A stretch of 64,000 bases of DNA from JAMXLO01 sp963812505. GTDB lineage: Bacteria > Pseudomonadota > Alphaproteobacteria > Acetobacterales > Acetobacteraceae. A model generated the notes under the pieces. It was given only the letters and a program-made list of their open reading frames with translations. It searched no databases and was not told the origin of the DNA. Position 1 is the stretch's first letter. The number at the start of each line of letters is the position of its first letter. The position numbers and the translations under genes were made by a program. The stretch spans positions 186,001-250,000 of the forward strand of contig CAWEVM010000003.1 of assembly GCA_963812505.1 (NCBI GenBank). The letters run 5' to 3'. Below are positions 57,416 through 64,000 of the stretch, one piece after another.

Positions 57416-59044
57416 CTAGACTTGCACAGCGGCTGCCCGTTGACGAAGTACGAAGCGTTGCAGTTTGCCGGTACCTCCGCGCGGCAGCGACGGCACGAAC
57501 TCGATCGCGCGTGGATACTTATATGGTGCTATTGCGGCCTTCACGTGGTCCTGCAACGCCTGCACCAGTTCGGAGCCTGCCGTGTCGGGGTCACGCAGCA
57601 CGACATAGGCCTTAACGATCATGCCCCGCGCCGCATCAGGCGCTGCCACGACGCCGCATTCCGCGACGGCGGGATGCGTCAACAGCGCCGCTTCCACTTC
57701 CGGCCCGGAGATGTTGTAGCCCGACGAGAGAATCATGTCGTCCGAGCGTGCCTGGAACCAGAAATACCCATCGGCATCCTGATGGTAGGTGTCGCCGGTG
57801 ACGTTCCAACCGTTGATGACATACTGGGTCTGCCGAGCATCGGCGAGATAGCGACAGCCAGTCGGACCGCGAACCGCCAGCCGGCCAGTGCTGCCGCGCG
57901 GCAGATCATTGCCATCCTCGTCGATCAGCTTTGCCTCATACCCGGGCACAGGAATGCCGGTGGCACCTGGCCTGATCTGCTCCACCGGTGCGCCGATGAA
58001 GATGTGCAGCATCTCAGTGGCGCCGATACCGTCCATGATCGAAATGCCGGTTGCCGCATGCCATGCGTCCCATGTCGGCTTCGCCAGCGGCTCGCCAGCG
58101 GAGACGCAGATTCGCAAACTGCCAATGTCGCCCGGCTGTATCCGGCCCAGCATGGCTCGATAGGCGGTCGGGGCTGTGAAGCAAACCGTCGGCCGCATGC
58201 TGCGGATTGCCTCCAGGAGCTGTTCGGGGGAGGCCTGCTCGAGCAGGATCGAACTGGCACCAACGCGCAACGGAAACAGCACTGCCGCACCAAGTCCGAA
58301 GGTAAACGCGATCGGCGGGCTGCCGATGAAAATGTCATCAGGTCGTGCACGCAGAACCTGCGCACCATACGTGTCGCAGGTTGCCAGCATATCGCGATGA
58401 AAATGCATGGTGCCCTTTGGCTCGCCCGTCGTGCCGGAGGTGAATGCGATCAGACACACATCGTCCGCTCTGGTGGGACAGGCGGAGAAATCGTCCGCCT
58501 CGCCCGCCATCATCGCAAGTAGGTCATTCGGCTCCTTGCCACCCATTGCGACAATGCGGAGACCTGCGCAGCTGTGCTGCACGGTCTGGAGGTCGGCCAA
58601 CAGCCGGTGATCGCACAGCGCAAGCGTGAGGCGTGCCTTGTGGATGATCGTTTGGAGCTCTCCCGCGCGGAGCAGCGGCATGGTCGCCACGGCGATGCCA
58701 CCTGCCTTGATCACCGCGAGATAGGCAGCGACCATCATCGGCGTGTTCGGTGCGCGCAGCAGCACGCGGTTGCCAGGGATCATGCCGAGTTGCCGCGTCA
58801 GCACATTGGCGATGCGATTCACGCGCGCGTGCAGATCGGCATAGGTCCAGGACTCGACCGGCGAGCGCAGACACGGCCGTGCACCGTTCCCGGCAAGAAC
58901 TTGCTGATCCAGCAGTGCAGCCACGCAGTTGAGCTGATCCGGGTAGTGCAGCCCTTGCAGCAACAGGTCGGGCCATTGTTCGTGTGGCGGCAGATTGTCG
59001 CGAGCAAAATTGTCGCGTGCACGGGAGCCGATCCCGGTTGTCAT
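57416..59044 (-). CDS. acyl-CoA synthetase, 2-aminobenzoate-CoA ligase-like
   Basis: An AMP-forming ligase of 542 residues. The phosphate loop is TSGTTGEPKGTMHFHRDM (202-219), later motifs include SGYNISGPEVEAAL, and the catalytic lysine lies in the final GGTGKLQRF. The length and sequence style match the aerobic 2-aminobenzoate- or benzoate-CoA ligases. Its ATG overlaps the RidA stop (ATGA), and the upstream genes belong to the 2-aminobenzoyl-CoA route, so anthranilate is the likely substrate by context. Confidence 0.88.
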   Translation of the reverse strand: MTTGIGSRARDNFARDNLPPHEQWPDLLLQGLHYPDQLNCVAALLDQQVLAGNGARPCLRSPVESWTYADLHARVNRIANVLTRQLGMIPGNRVLLRAPNTPMMVAAYLAVIKAGGIAVATMPLLRAGELQTIIHKARLTLALCDHRLLADLQTVQHSCAGLRIVAMGGKEPNDLLAMMAGEADDFSACPTRADDVCLIAFTSGTTGEPKGTMHFHRDMLATCDTYGAQVLRARPDDIFIGSPPIAFTFGLGAAVLFPLRVGASSILLEQASPEQLLEAIRSMRPTVCFTAPTAYRAMLGRIQPGDIGSLRICVSAGEPLAKPTWDAWHAATGISIMDGIGATEMLHIFIGAPVEQIRPGATGIPVPGYEAKLIDEDGNDLPRGSTGRLAVRGPTGCRYLADARQTQYVINGWNVTGDTYHQDADGYFWFQARSDDMILSSGYNISGPEVEAALLTHPAVAECGVVAAPDAARGMIVKAYVVLRDPDTAGSELVQALQDHVKAAIAPYKYPRAIEFVPSLPRGGTGKLQRFVLRQRAAAVQV

Positions 59045-59445
59045 ATTGGCAGTACCGCGATCGCCTCTATTTCCACTAGGGCCCCGTGCTCGACGAGGCA
59101 GTGTACGCCTATCACTGACATTGCGGGAAAATGCCGCCCCATGACGCGGCGATAGGCCTGCCCGATCGCTTTGGTTTCCAGTCTGTATTGCTCCATGTCG
59201 GTTACGAACCAGGTCAATCGAACAATGCCGGTCGGGGGGACGTTTGCCTCGGCCAGAACCGCGACGATATTGCGCAGTACCTGCTCGACCTGCGCGGCCA
59301 TGCCTTCGACCACACGACCGGTTGTCGCATCCCAACCGATCTGTCCGGCGAGATACACGGTGGATCCCTTGGCAACGATGCCATTGCTGTAACCTGACGG
59401 GCGCGGCCAGGCTGCAGGCTGCAGGATGCGATGTGTCTCGCTCAT
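59041..59445 (-). CDS. RidA family protein
   Basis: A 134-residue YjgF/YER057c/UK114-like protein. It starts MSETHRILQPAAWPRPSGYS, has VYLAGQIGWDATTGRVVEG and the C-terminal SVIGVHCLVEHGALVEIEA, where the canonical arginine (VEV or CARAELP-R) position is replaced by CLVEHG, so it may not be an archetypal enamine/imine deaminase. In anthranilate clusters RidA-type proteins are thought to help release ammonia from the 2-amino-oxo-cyclohexene product. ATGA overlaps join it to both neighbours. Confidence 0.88.
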   Translation of the reverse strand: MSETHRILQPAAWPRPSGYSNGIVAKGSTVYLAGQIGWDATTGRVVEGMAAQVEQVLRNIVAVLAEANVPPTGIVRLTWFVTDMEQYRLETKAIGQAYRRVMGRHFPAMSVIGVHCLVEHGALVEIEAIAVLPI

Positions 59446-60185
59446 GTTACCTCTCCACCGGCCACCACGATCGCCTGGCCGGTGACGGCCGAGGCCGCGT
59501 CGCGACAAAGGAACGCCACAGCTTCGGCGACCTCCTCAGGGCGCACGAGTCGAACTTGCGGGTTATAACGCGTCAGCGCCGCTCTGGCTTCCATTTCGCT
59601 GCGCCCGGTCTGTCGCGCAATGGTATCCGTTGCGCGGCGCACCAGGTCGGTATCGGTGAAGCCAGGACACACGGCGTTCACGGTCACGCCGGTCTGGGCG
59701 ATTTCGATTGCCAGGCTGCGAGTCAGGCCGATCACACCATGCTTCGCTGCACTGTACGCCGCGGTATAGGCGTAGCCCTTCAGACCAGCGGTGCTGGCAA
59801 TATTGACGATGCGCCCCCAGCCGTGAGCAATCATGTGCGGCAGAACGGCCTGGCATGCCGTGACAGTCGCAGTCAGATTGACGGCGAACATGGAAGTCCA
59901 GTCCTGCGCTGTGCCTTTCAGGAATGGCTGCGATGAGGCTGCGCCGGCATTGTTCACAAGAATGTCGCACGGGCCAAGCCGCGCGATGGCGGCAGCGAGC
60001 GCCTTGGGGTCCGTCACGTTCGCCACCTGATATACGGCGCTGAGTTCACTGGAAGCGGCCTGCAATGCATCGCGGTCGCGCCCGAGCAGGGCGAGGGTGA
60101 CACCTTCCTGCGCCAGACGTCGGGCGATTGCCAATCCGATACCCTTGGCTCCACCTGTGACGAGAGCACGGCGTGGCTTCGTCAT
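59442..60185 (-). CDS. short-chain dehydrogenase/reductase
   Basis: A 247-residue SDR. Cofactor motif TGGAKGIG (10-17), NNAG (78-81), and catalytic Ser131, Tyr144 and Lys148 in the YSAAK motif. The usual C-terminal VTGQAIVVAGGEVT closes the fold. It resembles 3-hydroxyacyl-CoA dehydrogenases of the FabG/PhbB kind. Overlapping starts on both sides (ATGA) couple it to the monooxygenase/reductase and the RidA gene. In the 2-aminobenzoyl-CoA route a dehydrogenase acts on the hydroxy-acyl-CoA after ring cleavage; that is the likely job here. Confidence 0.92.
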   Translation of the reverse strand: MTKPRRALVTGGAKGIGLAIARRLAQEGVTLALLGRDRDALQAASSELSAVYQVANVTDPKALAAAIARLGPCDILVNNAGAASSQPFLKGTAQDWTSMFAVNLTATVTACQAVLPHMIAHGWGRIVNIASTAGLKGYAYTAAYSAAKHGVIGLTRSLAIEIAQTGVTVNAVCPGFTDTDLVRRATDTIARQTGRSEMEARAALTRYNPQVRLVRPEEVAEAVAFLCRDAASAVTGQAIVVAGGEVT

Positions 60186-62470
60186 ATGATGATTGCCGCA
60201 TCGCCGTCGCGCTGCACCGTGCGCTCGAGCTGAGCCTTGCCGGGCAGGTACTGTTTGGGCCACGCCTGTTCGGCGTAGCCAAGTTCCGCCGCGGCGTGCA
60301 ATGCGAAATGAGGGTTGGACAAATGGGGCCGGGCCAGAGCGCAGAGATCCGCACGGCCCGCCGCAATGATGGAATTCAGGTGATCAGGCTCGGTTATGTT
60401 GCCGACGGCCATCGTGGCAATGCCGACCTCGTTGCGGATGCGGTCGGCGAATGGTGTCTGGAACATGCGGCCATAGACCGGTTTTGCCTCGATCGAAGTC
60501 TGACCGGCGGATACGTCCAGGAGATCGGCACCCGCCTCCTTGAAGGCTCGCGCAATCAACACCGCATCGTCCGGCGTTATGCCGCCCTCTACCCAGTCGG
60601 TGGCTGAGATCCGCACCGACATTGGCTTGTTTGCAGGCCAGATGGCGCGCATCGCTGTGAAGACTTCCAGCGGAAAGCGCAGACGGTTTTCCAGGGTGCG
60701 GCCATAGTCATCAGTCCGGCGATTTGTCAGTGGTGAGATGAACGACGACAGCAGGTAACCGTGTGCCGCATGCAGTTCAAGCATATCGAACCCGGCTTGC
60801 TCCGCGTAGCGCGTGGCATGCACGAACGCATCGTGTATCGCGTCCATGTCGGCACAACTCATTGGGCGCGGTATCTGATTGCGGTTGCTCCATGGCACCG
60901 GGCTTGGCGCAATCACTTCCCAATTGTCGGCATCGAGCGGCTCGTCCATGCCATCCCAGCCCAGCTTCGTCGATCCCTTCAGTCCGGAATGGCCGAGCTG
61001 CAGGCAGATCTTCGCCGGGGCATTGCCGTGCACAAAGCCCACGATGCGCTTCCAGGCGTGCATATGGGCATCCGTATACATGCCGGCACAGCCAGGGGTG
61101 ATGCGACCCTGCGGTGTCACGCAGGTCATCTCAGTGATTATGAGACCTGCGCCTCCGAGCGCTCGCGCGCCGAGGTGGACGAGGTGGAAGTCGTTCGGCA
61201 GGCCGTCGGCGGCACTGTAGGTCGCCATCGGCGACATCACGATGCGGTTCGCAAGTTGCATATCACGCAGGCGGAACGGCAGGAACATAGGCGGAAGCGG
61301 CCGGTTCGGCGTGCCGCCATTGGCACGCGAAGCAAGCCAGCCCTCCATTCCCTCGAGCCACGCACGGTCACGAAGTCGCAGGTTCTCATGGCTGATACGC
61401 TGACTGCGTGTCAGCAGGCTGTAGGCGAACTGCTCCGGCTCCAGGTTGGTGTACCGCGCCACATTCTCGAACCATTCGGTCGAGTTGCGTGCAGCGGATT
61501 GCAGTTTGAGCACTTCGACGCGGCGCTCCGACTCATAGCGAGAGAGCGCAGTTGCAATGTCGTCGGGAGACTGGTCGATGCACTGGGCAAGACCGATGGC
61601 ATCCTCCAGGGCGAGCTTTGTCCCGGATCCAATGGAAAAATGGGCCGTATGAGCTGCGTCGCCCATCAGCACGACGTTGTCCATCGACCAGCTTTCGTTG
61701 GATACGCGGTGGAAGTTGATGAACTGCGATCCACGCAGATGACGCATGTTGGTCAGCAGCCTGTGGCCGTCGAGCCAAGGCGCAAAAAGCCGTTCGCAGA
61801 AGCCGACTGACTCAGCCACGTCCATTTGGTCGAGACCCACCGCGCGCCAGGTCTCGTCGCGTGTCTCTATAATGAATGTTGAGGTATTCGCATTGAAGCG
61901 GTAGGCGTGCGCCTGAAACCAGCCGAATTCGGTTTTGACAAAGATGAACGTGAAGGCCTCAAACAGTTTGTGTGTGCCGAGCCAGGCGAATCTGTTGGTG
62001 CGAACTTCGATCGATGGCTTGAAGTGATCAGCGTACCGTGTGCGAATCGCGCTGTTGACGCCATCTGCGGCCACGATGAGGTCCGCTTCGCCGAACTCGG
62101 CGACGTCGTGCACGTCGCGGTTGAACACCAGCTCCACGCCTAGCTCGGTGGCGCGTTCCTGAAGGATGTTGAGCAGGTGTCTGCGTTCGATGCCGCAGAA
62201 GCCGTGTCCGCCCGAACGAATTACGCGGCCGCGAAAATGGATGTCGATATCGTCCCAGTGTGCGAAATCTTCGCTGATTCGCCTTTCAGTCTGGGGGTCG
62301 CCACCGTTGAGGTTGCGCAGGGTCTCATCCGAGAACACCACGCCCCAGCCAAACGTGTCATCCGGCCGATTGCGCTCAACTACGGTGACACGGTGCGCGG
62401 GGTCGCGCAGCTTCATCAGAATCGCGAAGTAGAGACCGGCGGGGCCGCCGCCGATGCAAACGATCCTCAT
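60182..62470 (-). CDS. anthraniloyl-CoA monooxygenase/reductase (bifunctional salicylyl-CoA 5-hydroxylase type)
   Basis: A 762-residue fusion. Residues 1 to about 385 form a group A FAD monooxygenase: GGGPAGLYFAI (7-17), then FGWGVVFSDETLRNL, and MGDAAHTAHFSIGSGTKLAL. Residues about 395-762 are an Old Yellow Enzyme-type FMN reductase (MFLPFRLRDMQLANRIVMSP, then ICLQLGHSGLKGS). This pairing is that of the Azoarcus 2-aminobenzoyl-CoA monooxygenase/reductase, which hydroxylates and then reduces the ring. The ATG at 62470 has GGAG at a five-base spacing. It heads the minus-strand operon, 69 bases from a divergent LLM gene. Confidence 0.92.
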   Translation of the reverse strand: MRIVCIGGGPAGLYFAILMKLRDPAHRVTVVERNRPDDTFGWGVVFSDETLRNLNGGDPQTERRISEDFAHWDDIDIHFRGRVIRSGGHGFCGIERRHLLNILQERATELGVELVFNRDVHDVAEFGEADLIVAADGVNSAIRTRYADHFKPSIEVRTNRFAWLGTHKLFEAFTFIFVKTEFGWFQAHAYRFNANTSTFIIETRDETWRAVGLDQMDVAESVGFCERLFAPWLDGHRLLTNMRHLRGSQFINFHRVSNESWSMDNVVLMGDAAHTAHFSIGSGTKLALEDAIGLAQCIDQSPDDIATALSRYESERRVEVLKLQSAARNSTEWFENVARYTNLEPEQFAYSLLTRSQRISHENLRLRDRAWLEGMEGWLASRANGGTPNRPLPPMFLPFRLRDMQLANRIVMSPMATYSAADGLPNDFHLVHLGARALGGAGLIITEMTCVTPQGRITPGCAGMYTDAHMHAWKRIVGFVHGNAPAKICLQLGHSGLKGSTKLGWDGMDEPLDADNWEVIAPSPVPWSNRNQIPRPMSCADMDAIHDAFVHATRYAEQAGFDMLELHAAHGYLLSSFISPLTNRRTDDYGRTLENRLRFPLEVFTAMRAIWPANKPMSVRISATDWVEGGITPDDAVLIARAFKEAGADLLDVSAGQTSIEAKPVYGRMFQTPFADRIRNEVGIATMAVGNITEPDHLNSIIAAGRADLCALARPHLSNPHFALHAAAELGYAEQAWPKQYLPGKAQLERTVQRDGDAAIII

Positions 62471-62539
62471 CGCGTCTCCGTGCTTGACGACCGGTCCTTT
62501 CATACCTGCATTATCCGTCGGGGGGCAAGGAGGCGATTG

Positions 62540-63628
62540 ATGGTCCATCCGATGCACGGTCCCAATCGGTTCAAGCTGGGGATCTTTTCTGCCAATGCTG
62601 ATGGCGGCCTGACGCTCACGCGCGTCCCGGAGCGTTGGCCGGCTCGCTGGAACGAGGTGGTTGAGGTTGTGCAGATGGCAGATCGCGCCGGCATCGAGTT
62701 CTTCCTGCCGATCGCGCGCTGGAAGGGGTTCGGCGGCGAAATGAACAGTCGCGAGTGGAGCTTCGAAACGCTGACCTATGCCGCTGCCCTGGCTGGAGTT
62801 ACGCAGCAGATCGGGCTGTTCTCGACGGTGCATGTGCCGATGGTGCATCCGGTGTTCGCCGCCAAGGCGTTGGCGACAGTGGACCATGCGTCGGGAGGAA
62901 GGGCCGGGCTCAACATCGTCTGCGGCTGGAGTCCACAGGAATTCGCGCTGTTCGGTTTGACGATGATCGAGGACCGCTACGCGCAGGGTCTCGAATGGGC
63001 TGAGATCATGGAGCGTATCTTCGCCGGTGGGCCGCCGTTCGATTACGACGGACGCTTCTATCAACTCAAGGGCGTATCCGGCCAGCCGATGCCGTTGCAG
63101 CGCCCGCGGCCAGTGACTCTGAACGCGGCATTCTCGCCAGTGGGGCGCGATTTCGCGGCGAAGACTGCGGATTTCCTGTTCACCACTTTTGTCGATATCG
63201 AAGGTGGCCGCCCGCATATTGCCGACATGGCGGCGCGGGCGCATGCGGCCGGCCGCGAAGTCGGCGTGTTCACCACCTGCCACGTCGTCTGCCGTCCGAC
63301 ACAGGAGGAAGCCGAGGACTACTACGAGCACTATGCGGTGCGCATGGAGGACACTGCGAGCGTGGACTTCTACATGGGCGCCAAGGAGAAGTTTTCCTCC
63401 TCGCATGATCCCGAGGCGTATCGCCTGCATCGCAAACGGTTTGTTGGTGGCGCCGGCACATATCCCCTGATCGGCACGCCGCACATGATTGCCGAGGAGA
63501 TGGTGCGGATGAGCGATGTCGGCTTCGCTGGCACGACGGTGTCGTTCGTGAATTTTTTGGATGAGCTGCCATATTTCATCGAGACGGTGCTGCCGCTTCT
63601 GCGGGAGGCCGGGCTCCGGCGGACGTAG
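62540..63628 (+). CDS. LLM class flavin-dependent oxidoreductase
   Basis: A 362-residue LLM monooxygenase close to the RutA/dimethylsulfone-monooxygenase branch. Motifs include RFKLGIFSANADGG, QQIGLFSTVHVPMVHPVFAA, GRAGLNIVCGWSPQEFALFG and FLNELPYF-like FLDELPYFIETVLPLLREAG at the end. The start at 62540 has AAGGAGG at a six-base spacing. It is divergent from the anthraniloyl-CoA operon across 69 bases, so it may share its regulation; a role with aromatic or N-containing substrates is inferred from position only. Confidence 0.88.
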   Translation: MVHPMHGPNRFKLGIFSANADGGLTLTRVPERWPARWNEVVEVVQMADRAGIEFFLPIARWKGFGGEMNSREWSFETLTYAAALAGVTQQIGLFSTVHVPMVHPVFAAKALATVDHASGGRAGLNIVCGWSPQEFALFGLTMIEDRYAQGLEWAEIMERIFAGGPPFDYDGRFYQLKGVSGQPMPLQRPRPVTLNAAFSPVGRDFAAKTADFLFTTFVDIEGGRPHIADMAARAHAAGREVGVFTTCHVVCRPTQEEAEDYYEHYAVRMEDTASVDFYMGAKEKFSSSHDPEAYRLHRKRFVGGAGTYPLIGTPHMIAEEMVRMSDVGFAGTTVSFVNFLDELPYFIETVLPLLREAGLRRT

Positions 63629-63719
63629 TTGCGCAAGCGGACAAATCCGGTGCCGCATGCCAGGTTCGACCACGGGCGACGATTTGTCTAAGATCAGGCC
63701 AAATGCGGGGGGCACCGGC

Positions 63720-64000
63720 ATGTTGCGTCCCGAGACGCGCTATGCCCGCAGCGGTGATGTGCACATTGCCTACCAGGTCGTAGGCGATGGCCCGTTCGAT
63801 ATAGTCTTCGTGCAGGGCTTCATCTCAAATCTCGAAGTGCATTGGGAGGACCCCGGCCTCAGCCACCTGTTCAATCGTCTGGGCTCGATCGCGCGGTTCA
63901 TCGTGTTCGACAAGCGTGGCTCCGGCCTGTCGGACCGGGTCAACGACATGCCGGATCTCGAGACGCGCATGGATGACGTTCGTGCGGTGATGGATGCGGC
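63720..64000 (+). CDS. alpha/beta hydrolase N terminus, possibly a cyclase fusion (truncated by window end)
   Basis: The window ends inside this gene; 93 residues are visible. It begins MLRPETRYARSGDVHIAYQV, then VQGFISNLEVHWEDP and FIVFDKRGSGLSDRV. This is the usual start of alpha/beta hydrolase domains that in many Alphaproteobacteria sit in front of an adenylate/guanylate cyclase catalytic domain or a LuxR-type regulator. Which C-terminal domain follows cannot be seen. The GGGGGG-rich stretch before the ATG is an acceptable ribosome binding site. Confidence 0.75.
   Translation, partial: MLRPETRYARSGDVHIAYQVVGDGPFDIVFVQGFISNLEVHWEDPGLSHLFNRLGSIARFIVFDKRGSGLSDRVNDMPDLETRMDDVRAVMDA

Noticed and set aside
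62471..63721. Open-frame extension upstream of the anthraniloyl-CoA monooxygenase start
   Set aside because: The FAD motif begins at the ATG of 62470 with a good binding site; the extension is the antisense of an LLM gene.

Overview
The window reads as ordinary chromosome from a high-GC alphaproteobacterium, most likely order Rhodospirillales and plausibly family Acetobacteraceae. The basis is inference from gene order and style: an rsmB-rpe-heparinase-glycosyltransferase-purH block, a yqeY-dnaG-rpoD block, an hflK-hflC-degP block with mrp divergent to it, and a carbamoyl-phosphate synthase small subunit with an added N-terminal helix-turn-helix-like domain. No rRNA, tRNA, CRISPR array or prophage was seen.

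Layout. 1-8262 (+): end of a luciferase-like (LLM) flavin oxidoreductase, a secreted metallophosphoesterase, then rsmB, rpe, a heparinase II/III-like protein, a GT4 glycosyltransferase and purH. 8281-17661 (mostly -): two more LLM oxidoreductases, a YciI protein, threonine deaminase (ilvA), greA, carB, a 94-residue unknown protein and carA. 17789-22117 (+): yqeY, dnaG and rpoD, with a GC-rich hairpin over the dnaG ribosome binding site. 22216-33541: accessory genes (GNAT, fibronectin type III protein, alpha/beta hydrolase, CBS protein, DUF1328 membrane protein, a 1006-residue multidomain glycosyltransferase), nadE and a peroxiredoxin. 33661-37924: YqgE, a minus-strand unit (WYL regulator, DUF1330, enoyl-CoA hydratase, radical SAM) and a divergent GNAT-cupin pair, separated by a perfect operator-like palindrome.

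38000-41700 is a decayed accessory patch: a frameshifted unknown gene, an MFS transporter, the left end of an IS3-family element and a multiply frameshifted cytochrome P460 relic. 41738-48975 returns to core genes: mrp, hflK, hflC, degP and a gamma-glutamyltransferase-like gene, followed by DUF302. A complete 1077-bp IS630-family element with a TA target duplication has landed in a DUF202 membrane-protein gene. Its transposase carries a canonical -1 slippery heptamer but is also broken near its N terminus.

50601-64000 is catabolic. A hydroxyisobutyrate-dehydrogenase-like enzyme and an LLM oxidoreductase precede a minus-strand run of seven genes: an anthraniloyl-CoA monooxygenase/reductase, an SDR dehydrogenase, a RidA-family protein, a 2-aminobenzoate-CoA-ligase-like enzyme, a thiamine-diphosphate enzyme, hutH and hutU. 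The first four fit the aerobic 2-aminobenzoyl-CoA route; hutH and hutU make and hydrate urocanate from histidine. The thiamine-diphosphate gene is broken by a 4-bp tandem duplication. Divergent from this run is another LLM oxidoreductase. The window ends inside an alpha/beta-hydrolase gene of the type often fused to a nucleotide cyclase.

The observations most worth following are the CarA regulatory-domain fusion with palindromes in its own promoter, the hairpin over the dnaG start, the frameshift-decoded IS630 transposase, and the run joining anthranilate and histidine breakdown.
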